The notes beneath the pieces are model-generated. The model was not told where the DNA came from and searched no databases. It saw nothing but the letters and a program-made list of their open reading frames with translations. The position numbers were made by a program, and so were the translations under genes. DNA of 64,000 nucleotides from Cytidiella melzeri (Eukaryota > Basidiomycota > Agaricomycetes > Polyporales > Irpicaceae), in the NCBI GenBank assembly GCA_022592445.1, contig JABYQR010000172.1, forward strand, positions 27,383 through 91,382. Direction: 5' to 3'. Positions within the stretch are counted from its first letter, which is position 1; each line of letters opens with the position of its first letter. Below, piece by piece: positions 10,062-20,150 of the stretch.

Positions 10062-12502
10062 ATGTGCACTTCTATGGCACGGCTTCTCCCCCTCCTGCTC
10101 GCCGTACAGGCTCTAGTGTGCGGCGCCAGACTCATGAGCAAGACGCATGTGCGCGAAAAGCAAGCTGCTGCGATGAAGAACTTTGTGAGCAGCGTTCCTT
10201 CGTCAAGTCGCCCTAGTCCACCGAAAAGCAACAACATCACCTTCGCCAACCCGAGAGCTGCAGGTAAGAACAACTCGCTCATATTCCTAGAATCCTCCCG
10301 TATTTACATATTCGCGAGCAGACTTCTTTGTTGATGGAACAACTATCCCAGAAGTTGACTTCGACGTTGGGCCCAGTTGGGCAGGTTTGTTGCCCATCAG
10401 TAACGCGACAAATGAGACGCGTCAGGTAAGACTTATTCTGCGTGCGCTCCGGTCATATCACTAACTGTTAGCTCGATCTAGTTATTCTTCTGGTTCTTCC
10501 CACCAGGCCCGCAGGGAAGTGCTGATGATATCGTGTTCTGGTAAGAATCTCTTACGTCGTGTCAACGCAGTATGTTGATGTCTTTGTGCCAACAGGACGA
10601 ATGGTGGTCCGGGGTGCTCGTCTTTGGAAGGTGCTCTACAAGAGAACGGAGTATGCCTCTAATCGAACATCGTCCGCTACTGAACTGACTATGTATGTGC
10701 GTAGCCGATATCGTGGTCGTGGGGACAAGCAAAGCCGACTGTAAACGAGTTTAGCTGGACGAACTTGTCTAGTGTCTTGTTCGTGGAACAGCCCGTTGGG
10801 ACGGGGTTCTCTCAAGGAACACCAAACATCAAGGTAGGATCCGCCGGTTTCACTGTTGGAATGATAACGTCCTTACGTCGGAATCAGAATGAAGATGATC
10901 TCGCCGCTCAGCTCGTTGGATTTATGCAGCAATTCCTAGAAGTCTTCTCGGAATTAAAAGGGCTTAATCTATACCTAACTGGCGAAAGCGTAAGCAGTGT
11001 ATTTGATGGATTATCAGCATCTCATCGATTTGGGAACAAACAGTACGCGGGCATGTATGTCCCCTGTAAGTCTCCGGCAATATGCGCGGATGTTCTGCTG
11101 TCCTCAATCAAGCAATCTTCAAGACATTGCAAACTTCATTTATAGCAACCCTGGAGACTTGGATCTTAATTTGAAAGGCATCTGGATATCCGATCGTGCG
11201 TGCCATCCTACGTCGTGTTGTAACAGCATATTGAATCTTCCGCAGCATCTCTGGGCGCGGATGTCATCCAGGAGGATATGCCTGCAGTCAATTTCGTGCA
11301 CAACTACGAGAGCCTCTTCAACTTCAAGTACGCTCTAGTCTGATGCATCATGTCCAAAGTTGTTCACGAAGCTTCTCAGCTCATCATTCATGGCGCATCT
11401 GGACTCGACTGCAGCTGCGTGTGGATTCACGAACTACTCCGCTGAGCATGTAACCTATCCTCCAAAAGGGCTACTGCCTCTCCCGGCAAGGTCCACTGAA
11501 GCCGTGGCTGGCTGTGATGTATGGGACCAGATTTTTGACGCTGCCTTGCTAATCAATCCAGCGTTCGACATTTACCGAATCTTCGATACGGTGAGCAACA
11601 TATAAGCCCTCGTTAGCGCCTTCATCTCAAATGCTATGTAGTATCCGATTCTTTGGGACGTACTTGGCTTCCCGTGAGTAACTCGGCTCGTTCAAGGTTT
11701 GCTGCAGGCTCTAAGTGCCACGCACAGAGGATCTTTCCCGCAGACCCAGGTTTCCCCGCTCTATTTTGACCGCCAAGATGTCAAAATGGCGTTGCATGCG
11801 CCTCTGAACGTTACCTGGACAGAATGTAGCGAACGCTCGGTGTTTGCGCATGGAGGAGATACGAGTCCTCCGTCTTACACCGTACTCCCTAACGTGATTG
11901 AGAAGAACGAGCGAACAGTGGTAGTGCACGGGTTGGCTGATTTTATTCTCATTGCTGAGGGGTGAGGGCGTTCACTTTGTTGATAGAGCGTGCGCTGATT
12001 ACGAGTGTCACTTCTCAGGACGAGGGCTATTATTCAGAAGTGAGTGACTCCGAGTCCATCAGCGAGACAGGAACACTTCGTTGAAGGGTCTACCTCCACT
12101 TTCTCCGTGCAACGTCTAGCATCACATGTACGTCCTTGTTAGCTCGGCTCTTTCCTCTTCCCAGACCTGATGTTCTCGTGCAGGGAACGGACAACAAGGG
12201 TTCCAGACCCCGATCGAGGAAGAGAGCTTCATCGTAGAAGGCATGGGTGCCCTTGGTAATATGCACTCGGAACGAGGACTCACGTACTACGAGGTCGCGT
12301 TGAGTGGCCACATGTAAGTTCTAGGTGACATCATTACCACTGGTCAATATGCTGATAGCCGTCATGTAGGGTGCCGCAGTTCTCTCCAATGGTAAGTGAA
12401 CCGTGCGAACATGCAGATCGATACCTTGCGTTGACTTTTCTCTTATTGTAGGCAGCGTTCCAGATCATGCAGTTCCTGCTTGGGTTTAGGGAGACTCCGT
12501 AA
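10062..12502 (+). CDS. Secreted serine carboxypeptidase, family S10
   Basis: An S10 peptidase that removes C-terminal amino acids from peptides. The start MCTSMARLLPLLLAVQALVC is a signal peptide; ATGs at 10062 and 10074 are both possible. About ten short introns break it. Exons show FFWFFPPGP, TNGGPGCSSLEG (oxyanion-hole motif), PISWSWGQ, VLFVEQPVGTGFS, then GES and YAGMYVP separated by an intron at about 10989-11050. The catalytic serine is thus in GES directly before the donor. The catalytic Asp is in VVHGLADFIL (about 11930) and the His in ALSGHM just before the next donor at 12313. Several N-x-S/T sites fit secretion. The final exon ends RETP. All three triad residues are present, so an active enzyme is expected. 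A decayed piece of a second copy lies at 20750-20860. Confidence 0.9.
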
Positions 12503-12659
12503 GTGACACCTCTGTGCTCCGGGAGAGCAGCAAGGGTGTCATGTTGTCTTGGCTGTATGTAAGGTACTTGAGCTGGTAATAAGCCATTGTACTGTCTTGC
12601 TATAGTGGTATAGCTGGAGTACTTGCTCAATTTGAACTTTCAAGGTCGGAGCGGCGCGC

Positions 12660-13472
12660 ATGAATTGTGCGCGGCATCACCACCTCTACATCTTCTGCAA
12701 CAACGAGATCGCCATGCCAACTCTCCTCCAGATGAAACTGCCTTCTCAAGCAGTGTCCATAAGCTCCGCCGAACAACTTTTCGTATACCTAGGTGGCCTG
12801 GACCAGGAAGAGAGTGCCAACCGGAAGCATTTGCTGCTTAAGCCTAGAGCCGACGTGTCAACACCTCGCACACCGCGGTCACAACTTCCTATGCGGTCGA
12901 CGGCCACTCACTTTGCCTTCCTCCATCAAGGCGTGGGACTGAAGAGTATCGGACCCGATTCTTTCCAAGGGAACTCAGGCAACGCGGTCAATGCACGTTC
13001 TTCGAAATCATCAACAGTCACCGCCGACACCTCCTTTAGAAACTTGGGGGACCTGTGCTGTGTTTCATACGAGTTCCTTCCTGCTCACCAATCGATTTCT
13101 TTGGTAAGCTCTTACTGCTACCAGACTCTGCTATACAGTAAATCAGCCCCTATCGTACCCGTCTTGAGCGCCTGCAGTGGTAAGATTACATCCGCTACAG
13201 GTTTCAAGGTGCGCCACCATGTCTTGTCGTTCTGCCCGGACGAATCAAGACAGAACACAGGACGGGATTCCTCGCGCGTCAAGATTTTGGCCGCATCAGC
13301 ACAGCATATGAGACCACAAGATTATATAAACCCCCTCACCACAATTGTCGAACCTGTAAGCCCCATTTCCAAGTCTTTTGATTGCTCCTGCGCTGGTCGG
13401 TCAGTACATCGTCGTTCACAGTTTACTCATTACAAGCCACAGGTACTAACTCAACTGTTGCAGCTATCTTAA
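12660..13472 (+). CDS. Orphan 270-codon open frame
   Basis: A single open frame just downstream of the carboxypeptidase. The product would be Ser/Thr-rich with scattered Cys and no signal peptide, transmembrane segment or known motif. Its length is unusual for non-coding DNA of this composition. However, it runs through a good TATA box (13324-13330) and towards the start of the next gene, which argues against it. It could be a young gene or chance. Confidence 0.25.
   Translation: MNCARHHHLYIFCNNEIAMPTLLQMKLPSQAVSISSAEQLFVYLGGLDQEESANRKHLLLKPRADVSTPRTPRSQLPMRSTATHFAFLHQGVGLKSIGPDSFQGNSGNAVNARSSKSSTVTADTSFRNLGDLCCVSYEFLPAHQSISLVSSYCYQTLLYSKSAPIVPVLSACSGKITSATGFKVRHHVLSFCPDESRQNTGRDSSRVKILAASAQHMRPQDYINPLTTIVEPVSPISKSFDCSCAGRSVHRRSQFTHYKPQVLTQLLQLS
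13324..13330 (+). promoter_or_regulatory. TATA box of secreted proline-rich gene
   Basis: TATATAA lies 172 bases upstream of the ATG at 13502. It is the likely core promoter of the small secreted protein. Confidence 0.5.
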
Positions 13473-13501
13473 TATCTTATCTTTCCACATTCTTGCCCAT
13501 C

Positions 13502-14209
13502 ATGCGTTGCTTGACCCCTCTCGTGTTGCTCGCCGCCATCGTCGCCGGCGCGGTGACAGTGTCTGCCATGCCTCAACCCCTACGCAGCCGCAGCGCTCAT
13601 CTGAGACGTGTGAAACCTGAAAGATACCCGTTGGCCCGTCCATACCCGTTGGCCCATCTCTTTCCACCATATATTTCGGCCTCACGCGTAAACCTTCCAC
13701 CACACTCCCCAGCTGGACCTTCACGCTCCCCAGCCAATAGCGCATCACTTTGGAGCCCTAGCTCCCACGTCCGTAGGCCTTCTTGGAGGCCGCTGCCTGT
13801 CGGCCCCGCGGCCCCAGTTCTTACTACCCCCAGGGACCCACTTCTTACTACCCACAGGACCCCAGTTCTTACTACCCCCGCGGCCCCACGTCTGCAAGCA
13901 ATACCTCTCCCAGCCGAAGAACACCATCAAGCCGAAGGACCCCACCAAGACGATGTACCCCACCAAGCCCACCAAGACGCAGAACTCCACCAAGTAGAAT
14001 CTCCCTCGCAACCAGCACCCTCGGCCCCGCGTATGTCGACAGTAGCTCTCCCAGAAAGCCCACAGACCCCATTGTCGCACGAAGCAGCGCTCCGAGAAAC
14101 ACAAGAAAGCCACGCAGACACCCACTCAATTGCAGAATCTGAATTGTCGAGCACAACTGACAGTATTCCCTCGACCCCACGGATGGGGACAGTCCCTCTC
14201 CCAGAGTAG
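13502..14209 (+). CDS. Small secreted proline-rich protein
   Basis: The product begins MRCLTPLVLLAAIVAGAV, a clear signal peptide with probable cleavage after TVSA (residue 22). The mature part is low complexity: basic and proline-rich at first (possible dibasic cleavage near LRRVK), then a short tandem of P-V/L-LTTP units (about residues 106-125), then an acidic His/Gln/Glu-rich stretch, then Ser/Thr-rich. A motif of the form PR-M/L-x4-LP-E/A recurs three times, the last at the C-terminus. There are no cysteines after the signal. The frame is open further upstream to 13382, but the signal peptide and TATA position favour 13502. It may be a wall-associated or effector-like protein. No function is assigned. 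Confidence 0.65.
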   Translation: MRCLTPLVLLAAIVAGAVTVSAMPQPLRSRSAHLRRVKPERYPLARPYPLAHLFPPYISASRVNLPPHSPAGPSRSPANSASLWSPSSHVRRPSWRPLPVGPAAPVLTTPRDPLLTTHRTPVLTTPAAPRLQAIPLPAEEHHQAEGPHQDDVPHQAHQDAELHQVESPSQPAPSAPRMSTVALPESPQTPLSHEAALRETQESHADTHSIAESELSSTTDSIPSTPRMGTVPLPE

Positions 14210-14649
14210 TAAACCCCGCACAATGCTTCATATCACGCCGGGTGTGGCTGGTGACCCACTAGTCGTGCGGCCCTTTCACGGGCTTCCTCAAAGACTCAGA
14301 CCCAGTCATCCCCTCAAAAATCCCTCGGACAGGCCGTTTAAAAACTCCCCCTCACGTCATGTACGTCGCCCAGACACCCCGCCCCCCGAAGTCCCTAAAG
14401 GCCATGCCCTTAACATTCACGCCACAATTTGTCGGTCCCGCGCTCTTTTATGTTTCCCTACTCTTCTCTCACCGCCATCTCCTTAGTATGTACAGTAGCC
14501 ATGCGATAGCACGCCTCTGATTTTACGCACTCACGTTCTACTCACGAATGCTGCTTTGCCATCACACCGCGTCCTCCTTCGTTCACTCACGCCCCCCCCC
14601 CCCCCCCCCCCTTGATCTAATACTCGCCATGCGTTACCCCAGCTTCCGA
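14210..14649. other. Intergenic with 20-base poly-C tract
   Basis: The 3' flank of the secreted protein gene. The region is C-rich on the plus strand, and an uninterrupted run of 20 C occupies 14592-14611. No gene was recognised. The tract directly precedes the first inverted-repeat element. Confidence 0.6.
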
Positions 14650-15024
14650 TATACTGTACCGGCATGACCTAACGTTCGCGGCTTGTGACCGTGACCCTCA
14701 GATGTTCGAGAAGTGTTGTGACCCTGTGACCAATGTTCGAACATATCAATAGGCGCCTGTGGCCACTCGATGAAGGCGCGCGTCCAAGGCGTGTGTCGCT
14801 AGCGTCGCTACTTGACAACAGCAGGCACCAGTCATATAAAATCATATCCTTGCGCACACAGAGCGCCCCCCTCCAAAAAATTGTGCTAATTACGTAAGCG
14901 CCCGCGGTCACACAATCAGCAGGATGTTCGCAACAGCCTGCGACCTGTGACCAACGTTCAAATTGGCGATGTTCAGAGGCCTTGTGACCGTGACGCGAAC
15001 GTTAGGTCATGCCGGTACAGTATA
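14650..15024. mobile_element. Non-autonomous inverted-repeat element 1
   Basis: A 375-base unit bounded by perfect 31-base terminal inverted repeats (14650-14680 and 14994-15024), whose ends read TATACTGTACCGGCATGACC inward. The ends can be read as TA target duplications around a TACTGTACC terminus, as for Tc1/mariner-type MITEs. The interior has many TGTGACC/GTTCG sub-repeats and no coding capacity. It abuts a diverged sister element at 15023-15328. Confidence 0.8.
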
Positions 15025-15328
15025 CTACTGTACTGGCACGACCTAAGGTTCGCGGCTTGTGACCGTGACCCTCAGATGTTCGAAGATTCGGAAGTTCAAA
15101 ACACGCAGTGACCTGTGACCAACGAACATCTGAAAGTATCAATAGGCGCCTGTGTGTGCGCAGAGTGCTCCCCTCAAAAAAATATGCGGTAATATTATAA
15201 GTGCCTGAGGTCACACAACCAGCCGAAAGTTCGCGAGGGTCTGTGACCTGTGACCGATGTTCAAAATGACGATGTTCGGAGGCCTTGTGACCGTGACCCG
15301 AACCTTAGGTTGTGCCAGTACAGTACTA
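15023..15328. mobile_element. Non-autonomous inverted-repeat element 2
   Basis: A sister of the element at 14650-15024, sharing its inner TGTGACC/GTTCG sub-repeats and terminal pattern. The inverted ends read ACTGTACTGGCAC then R then ACCTAAGGTTCG (left about 15027-15053, right about 15299-15324). One or two mismatches separate the arms. It shares the TA at 15023-15024 with element 1, so the two sit head to tail. It has no coding capacity. Confidence 0.75.
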
Positions 15329-15470
15329 CAAACTTTTGATTTCAATTCGGACACGGCTGTTGTTCGCAGATTTCAATATACTCGTGGTCCTCTTCGTTAT
15401 CGTGACAATCCTGAAGATCGTCGGGATCGAAGACGTGGAATAGATTGTCACACTCAATGATGACTATCTA

Positions 15471-16190
15471 TTACAGGGGAAGTTTTTCGAAGTATCCTCC
15501 GTCTGCTACAAATGCAACTCTACTCGTAACTTCTGTCAACCTCTTGCGTAATTGCGTGAAGTTGATCTGTCCTACTGACTGCAAGCCCCAGTTCAGTGCT
15601 TTGAGTTGGGCAGGCGTGCGCGTGGAGAGTACTTCCTCCGTGTGTTCGATGAGGTGCAGAAATTTATTGTTGAGGAGCAGGACTGATCTAACCTGGGAGT
15701 CGTTGCGGTCGCGAGTGAGTTTGATCAGGATCTTGAGGTGTCTGGTAGTGGCCTCGATCTTCGGCTTGATGATGCCGACTTGATCCTTGATGGAGAACTT
15801 GTGGAAGTCAAGTGTCACAGGTTTTTGTGCGTCTGGACGAGGTGGCGGGGGTGCCTGGGAGACGCAGTCCTTGAGAGACGGTTTCTCAATTCGCTCCACG
15901 AGGGTTTGCGCGCGTTCTGTGCGTGCACGTTCCTTGATGGACTCGTTGTCACGAGCAAACTTTTCGTGGTCAAAGGCAGGAAGCCTGGTGCCCAGGGGAT
16001 GGTAGTGAGGGCGGCGTGAGACGTACGAGACGATGGCTTCAAGGTCCTTTTCTGTGTAGAGACGAGGACGTCCTTGCTCGCGTAGTTCTCGACGAGCCTC
16101 AAAGAAGGACTCGGGTATGCGGCGACGAATGCGTACGTCCTTGGGCACTATAACCACGAAATGAGATGTAGGATCAGAGGTTCGGGCCAA
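15471..16190 (-). CDS. Hypothetical basic/helical protein
   Basis: An open frame of 239 codons. The product begins MARTSDPTSHFVVIVPKDV, then RRRIPESFFEARRELRE, and continues charged and helical with a proline run (QAPPPPRPD) near the middle. The second half looks like helix bundles. No domain was recognised. It lies between inverted-repeat elements and could be a fragment carried or stranded by them. Even codon use over 240 codons favours a real protein. No function is assigned. Confidence 0.5.
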   Translation of the reverse strand: MARTSDPTSHFVVIVPKDVRIRRRIPESFFEARRELREQGRPRLYTEKDLEAIVSYVSRRPHYHPLGTRLPAFDHEKFARDNESIKERARTERAQTLVERIEKPSLKDCVSQAPPPPRPDAQKPVTLDFHKFSIKDQVGIIKPKIEATTRHLKILIKLTRDRNDSQVRSVLLLNNKFLHLIEHTEEVLSTRTPAQLKALNWGLQSVGQINFTQLRKRLTEVTSRVAFVADGGYFEKLPL

Positions 16191-16790
16191 TACAACGTAC
16201 TGGTAAACCGGGGGGACTAAACTTTTATAAACTTTGGGGGAAAGGGAATTTGTGCGGTTGCGCGATGTCCAGGCGAGCGTACGGAGATTCTACCTAATGT
16301 CAAGAACACAACCAAACTCTATGACGAGCGAGGAAGTGACGACAGGGATGGAAGAACGACGAGCGGACTCGCGTGGACAATGACGATAGGGAATATGATG
16401 ATGATGAGGGAGAAACAACGACGAGGGAGCAGCTAACGATGAGCTAAAGACCAGGATATATTAGCACAGTGGTGAGACTAGTACAAGGTGAACGTCACCT
16501 AAAGACCAGGAGGTAGAATCTGAGGTCTTTAGAGAGCTACAGGGTGGGTTTATATACATCTCAGACAAGGACCCCTGGTACTGGGTCTGTACTCCTAACA
16601 CTGCCGTGGGAACGTATGGTGTGCTATGGTGCGATGTTCTACAATGTTCCACAATGTTCCAGCACCTTCTATGATCATGTGACCAGTCTGTCACATGCAC
16701 TTGATCACATGCAGTAGCCATATACCATCGATAAGATAAGATAAGGGAAATAAAAGGAAAGAAAGGAAAAAGTGTGCATGCTCGTGACAC
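16191..16790. other. Intergenic, short tandem motifs only
   Basis: The region upstream of the hypothetical minus-strand gene. It contains GAC/ACGA-rich low-complexity sequence (about 16320-16440), a GATGATGATGA run and a tandem of CAATGTTCCA (about 16640-16660). No gene was seen. Confidence 0.5.
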
Positions 16791-17209
16791 TCATTGGCTA
16801 GTTACCAGCGCTTGTCGGAGTTCTAACCCACGAGGAGGCATTGTCACGCTCCCCTCCACTGTCGAGAGTATACCTTCCACTATTCTTGCCACATTGCTCA
16901 GAAATACAAACTGGTATTTTTCCATGATAGTATATACCAATGTCAATGTACTCTGTGATTTTTAGGCCAAAATATACACTGGTGCTGCCTCAGTAAGCGC
17001 ATCAATCACAGTTCACTCATGAACTGCATGCAAAAATTGAGGTATTCGATTTTTATATCCTCGCAGAGCTGCTCTTTCTATACCAAACTTTGTAGACAAT
17101 GTCTAGTAGCATAAATACATATGCCTGTTTTTTTTTGGAGGCAGTTGAGTGAGGGGAAGTACCTTCCCGAGCAAATAGTTCACTTCCTGTCCCCAGTTCA
17201 CTTCTGGTC
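16791..17209 (+). repeat. Direct repeat, copy 1 (419 bases)
   Basis: Aligns along its length with 17401-17814, with scattered mismatches and a few small indels. It starts TCATTGGCTAGTTACCAGCG and ends in the CAGTTCACTTCTGGTC block. It is not coding. The copies are separated by 191 bases, so this is probably a local tandem duplication or two insertions of one unknown repeat. Confidence 0.8.
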
Positions 17210-17400
17210 CCCCCCATTCCTCCGTACCCCTTTCCTCTCGGAGATTTTGCAGTCATGTACTATAGTATCTTGGCTATAGACAATCTGTTTTATTGAATAT
17301 TTGGAGGGGAGAAAAGGTGCTTGTAATGGTCCGCACAAAGGTAACTTTTCCCCCGCCAAAACCTCTGAACTGTCACGGCATGTCACGCACAAGCGCCCGG

Positions 17401-17814
17401 TCACTGGCTGGTAGTCAGCGCTGGTCGGAGTTTCAGCCCACGAGGCATTGTCACGCCCGCCTCCACCGTTGACAGTATACCTTCTACTATTCTTGCCACA
17501 TCGGCCGTGCATACAAACAGGTATTTTTCCCTGACAGTATAGACCCATATCCATGTACACTGTAAATTCTGCGCCAAAATATACACTGGCGCTGCCTCAG
17601 TAAGCCCATCAATTGCAGCTCACTCATGAACTACAGCAAAATTTGAGGTATTCGATTTTTCTATCTGCGCAGAGCTGCCCTTTCTGTACCAAACTTTGTA
17701 CACAATGTCTAGTAGCATAAATACATATGCTTGATTTTTTGGATGCAGTTGAGGGAGTGGAAGTGCCCTCCCGAGCAAATAGTTCACTTCCTGTCCCCAG
17801 TTCACTTCTGGGTC
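17401..17814 (+). repeat. Direct repeat, copy 2 (414 bases)
   Basis: The second copy of the repeat at 16791-17209. Its right edge touches the inverted-repeat element at 17820-18180, which seems to have inserted beside it. No reading frame is conserved between the copies. Confidence 0.8.
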
Positions 17815-17819
17815 ATCGA

Positions 17820-18180
17820 TAGTACAGTCGTTTGCATTATTTCGTGAAACTCGCGCAATTTTTTCGCTGTGATTGGCCATGTTTGGCAGACGAAAAATGT
17901 GCCGTGTGACAGTACGCGGGTGTTGCCGACTCAGACATGGTTCCGCTCGTTGGCTGGCATCGACTCTTTACGACTTACGATGTGAGAAGCACGTGCTGTG
18001 GTATGCTACAGTATTTTTTAAAATTTTTCTCAGGCTGTTAATGTACCTCGATTAACAAGGCACTCACAATCGTGTCTTGCAAGTAAGTCACACTGTCACG
18101 GTTCTGGCAGTGCAAACAAGGCCAAACACGACAAAAAAATTGCGCTGGTTTCACGAAATAATGCAAACAGCTGTACTCTA
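17820..18180. mobile_element. Tc1/mariner-like MITE (element 3)
   Basis: About 360 bases with inverted ends of roughly 45 bases. Left: GTACAGTCGTTTGCATTATT and on through TTCGTGAAAC (from 17822). Right: its near-complement ending around 18177. TA dinucleotides flank both ends. The match continues inward past a run of T to a TTTGGC block. The terminus resembles the CAGTCG ends of fungal Tc1/mariner-class elements. No transposase is encoded. Confidence 0.75.
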
Positions 18181-18329
18181 ATTCTGTTTGTGTGATACTG
18201 TCGACATGGCCTTCCTACAACATACACGGTTAACCAATTTTTGGGATGCCATCCCGACCGGCTTGTAATGTAAAAACTATCGATTTTGACGACTCAGGCT
18301 CGCTTTCTTGCCGAACTCCACTGTCTCTA

Positions 18330-19033
18330 TACTATGGGTTAGGGGGTGTTCGTAAGACTTCGGCGCTCAGCACATTGCGCTGGGAACACTCAGCAAAATT
18401 TCTTGGAAAGTACATAAACCTGTGCGTGTGCATCTTGAAGATACACCGTAATTTATTCAAGCGTTTTGAAGAGGAAGAGCGAGCTGCGGCAGGATGCCGG
18501 CGAGGGATACAAAAGAGAGGGAGTGTTCGTAAAAACGTCACGGTTGGTCACACCGGCATCAGTCGGCAAATTTTCACTCCGACATGACTTGCAAGTGCCA
18601 GACACAACGCGCAAACGCGCCGTTCGAGGCTACAATATGCGTCCTGGCGGAGTTTGAACCGTGCTTGGTCTCAAAGTCACGCAAGTCTCGACAATGCTCG
18701 TAAACACTACTCTACGCATCTACTCAGACATATCGGGCTGCTGGAGCAGGTTGTAATGCAATATCTGTTACTATGCTCCCGCGAGACGGATTTAGAATAT
18801 GCACTACATCACCCCGAATCTCTCCCCATCAGTCCAAGTAGAGTGCAGAAACCCACCGCTTCGTCTCTAACAACCTCACACCTCACGTTTAAAATATTTT
18901 CTTTACACCTAAAGAGTGCTATAGTAGTCCTCTATTACTCACAGCAGACTTGTAATATTTGGAGGTGCGGAATTATTGAACGGGGTAGTGTTCGTAAAAA
19001 CAGGCGTTTACGAACACCCCCTAACCCATAGTA
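18330..19033. mobile_element. Tc1/mariner-like MITE (element 4)
   Basis: A 704-base unit with perfect terminal inverted repeats of at least 24 bases. The left end reads CTATGGGTTAGGGGGTGTTC from 18332; the right end is its exact complement, ending at 19031. A TA duplication lies on each side (18330-18331 and 19032-19033). Internal GTGTTCGTAAAAAC copies (about 18516 and 18988) repeat part of the terminus, suggesting nested or rearranged ends. Frames inside are short and unconvincing. Confidence 0.85.
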
Positions 19034-19344
19034 AGCAGCTGCAGCCCAAAGTGGGTTAACTATTGGAAGGTGTGAGATCATCTACTCATCCCACGGATTA
19101 CCGATAAGATTAAGTATTCGCACTGACATCTCGAACATGTGCCGATTACGATGAGGGGCGAAAACCGCATCTTTGCTCAGTCATGGTATGAATCTGCAAA
19201 GAATTTTTAACTCGGCCAGGGCAGTGTACGTACATGCTCAGATAGTACGACACAGGCCTTCACACTCAGATACGCCACACGTTCCACAATTGAAACACAA
19301 ATACTCAAAATACTCAAATCTCGTTTCATCAGAGCCGTTCGCCA

Positions 19345-20150
19345 CTACCCCTCGCCTGCCGTGCCTGTCCATCTCGACGTTGAAACATACTCATACTCGT
19401 TCCTATGGCCGATCGCCGCCGGTACCTCTTTGGGTTCGAGGGTGATGACTTCCCGTATAGGATCCGGCGGCGAAGCTGCCTTGCGGAAGTCACAGCATCG
19501 CTGGAGTTGCGGGTGATGGACCTGGTGGCGAGAGTGGTGGGGGGAGGTTTTGAGTCTCTGAGACGGTGTCGGCAGCGATGATGTCCGAGGATGATGGGCA
19601 CCCCATGGGTTGAGGTGGATGTGCGACACCAGTGGTAGAAGCTGGTGGGAGAGTCTCACCGTGGCGCTGTTCGGGCAGCTGAAGTGGAGGGATGTTGGAC
19701 CGTGTGCAGTAGGCGACGGCACATGCAATCATGTTGAACAGACACCTATGCTGGTATGAGCGACGTCACGGTTGTTCACGGTCGAGGGTTAGTATGTGAT
19801 TATAACACGATGGACAAGAGAAGCGCGGCAAAGATCTTCGATGGACTTACACGCGCAAAATAATTCCGACGGTCCTGTCAGCTGGGCATGTTACGAGGGT
19901 CACCATGAACGCGTACGCACGCATCACGGCCTCGTTTGCTTTAACGAGGGGGAGATGGAAGCAGGTGACTGATGAGGACACAAAGAACACTCACTACAAG
20001 CAGGTGACTGCGCATACTGGCACGAGATAACTTTTCTTGGCCGCAACGATTTCCGTTGAGAGGTCTAATGTACCATCCGCTCCTCCTGAGACGGGGTCGA
20101 GAGCGAAGACGGTCACTTCTCGTACCCACTATGGTACCGAGGTACATCTA
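19345..20150 (-). pseudogene. Possible decayed membrane-protein gene
   Basis: Pieces with coding character lie on the minus strand, separated by plausible introns. About 20110-20010 gives VTVFALDPVSGGADGTLDLS. About 19950-19865 gives a hydrophobic stretch (AYAFMVTLVT) and DRTVGIILRV, followed by a GTAAGT donor and a TACTAAC branch-like site. The segment 19750-19490 gives LFNMIACAVAY and then a Pro/Ser-rich tail. No start codon or complete frame could be assembled, so it is probably a remnant. I do not recognise the family. It is a low-confidence call. Confidence 0.3.

Noticed and set aside
18332..18350. GGGTTAGGGGG resembles telomere repeat TTAGGG
   Set aside because: Only one unit occurs on each side, as part of a terminal inverted repeat; there is no tandem array.
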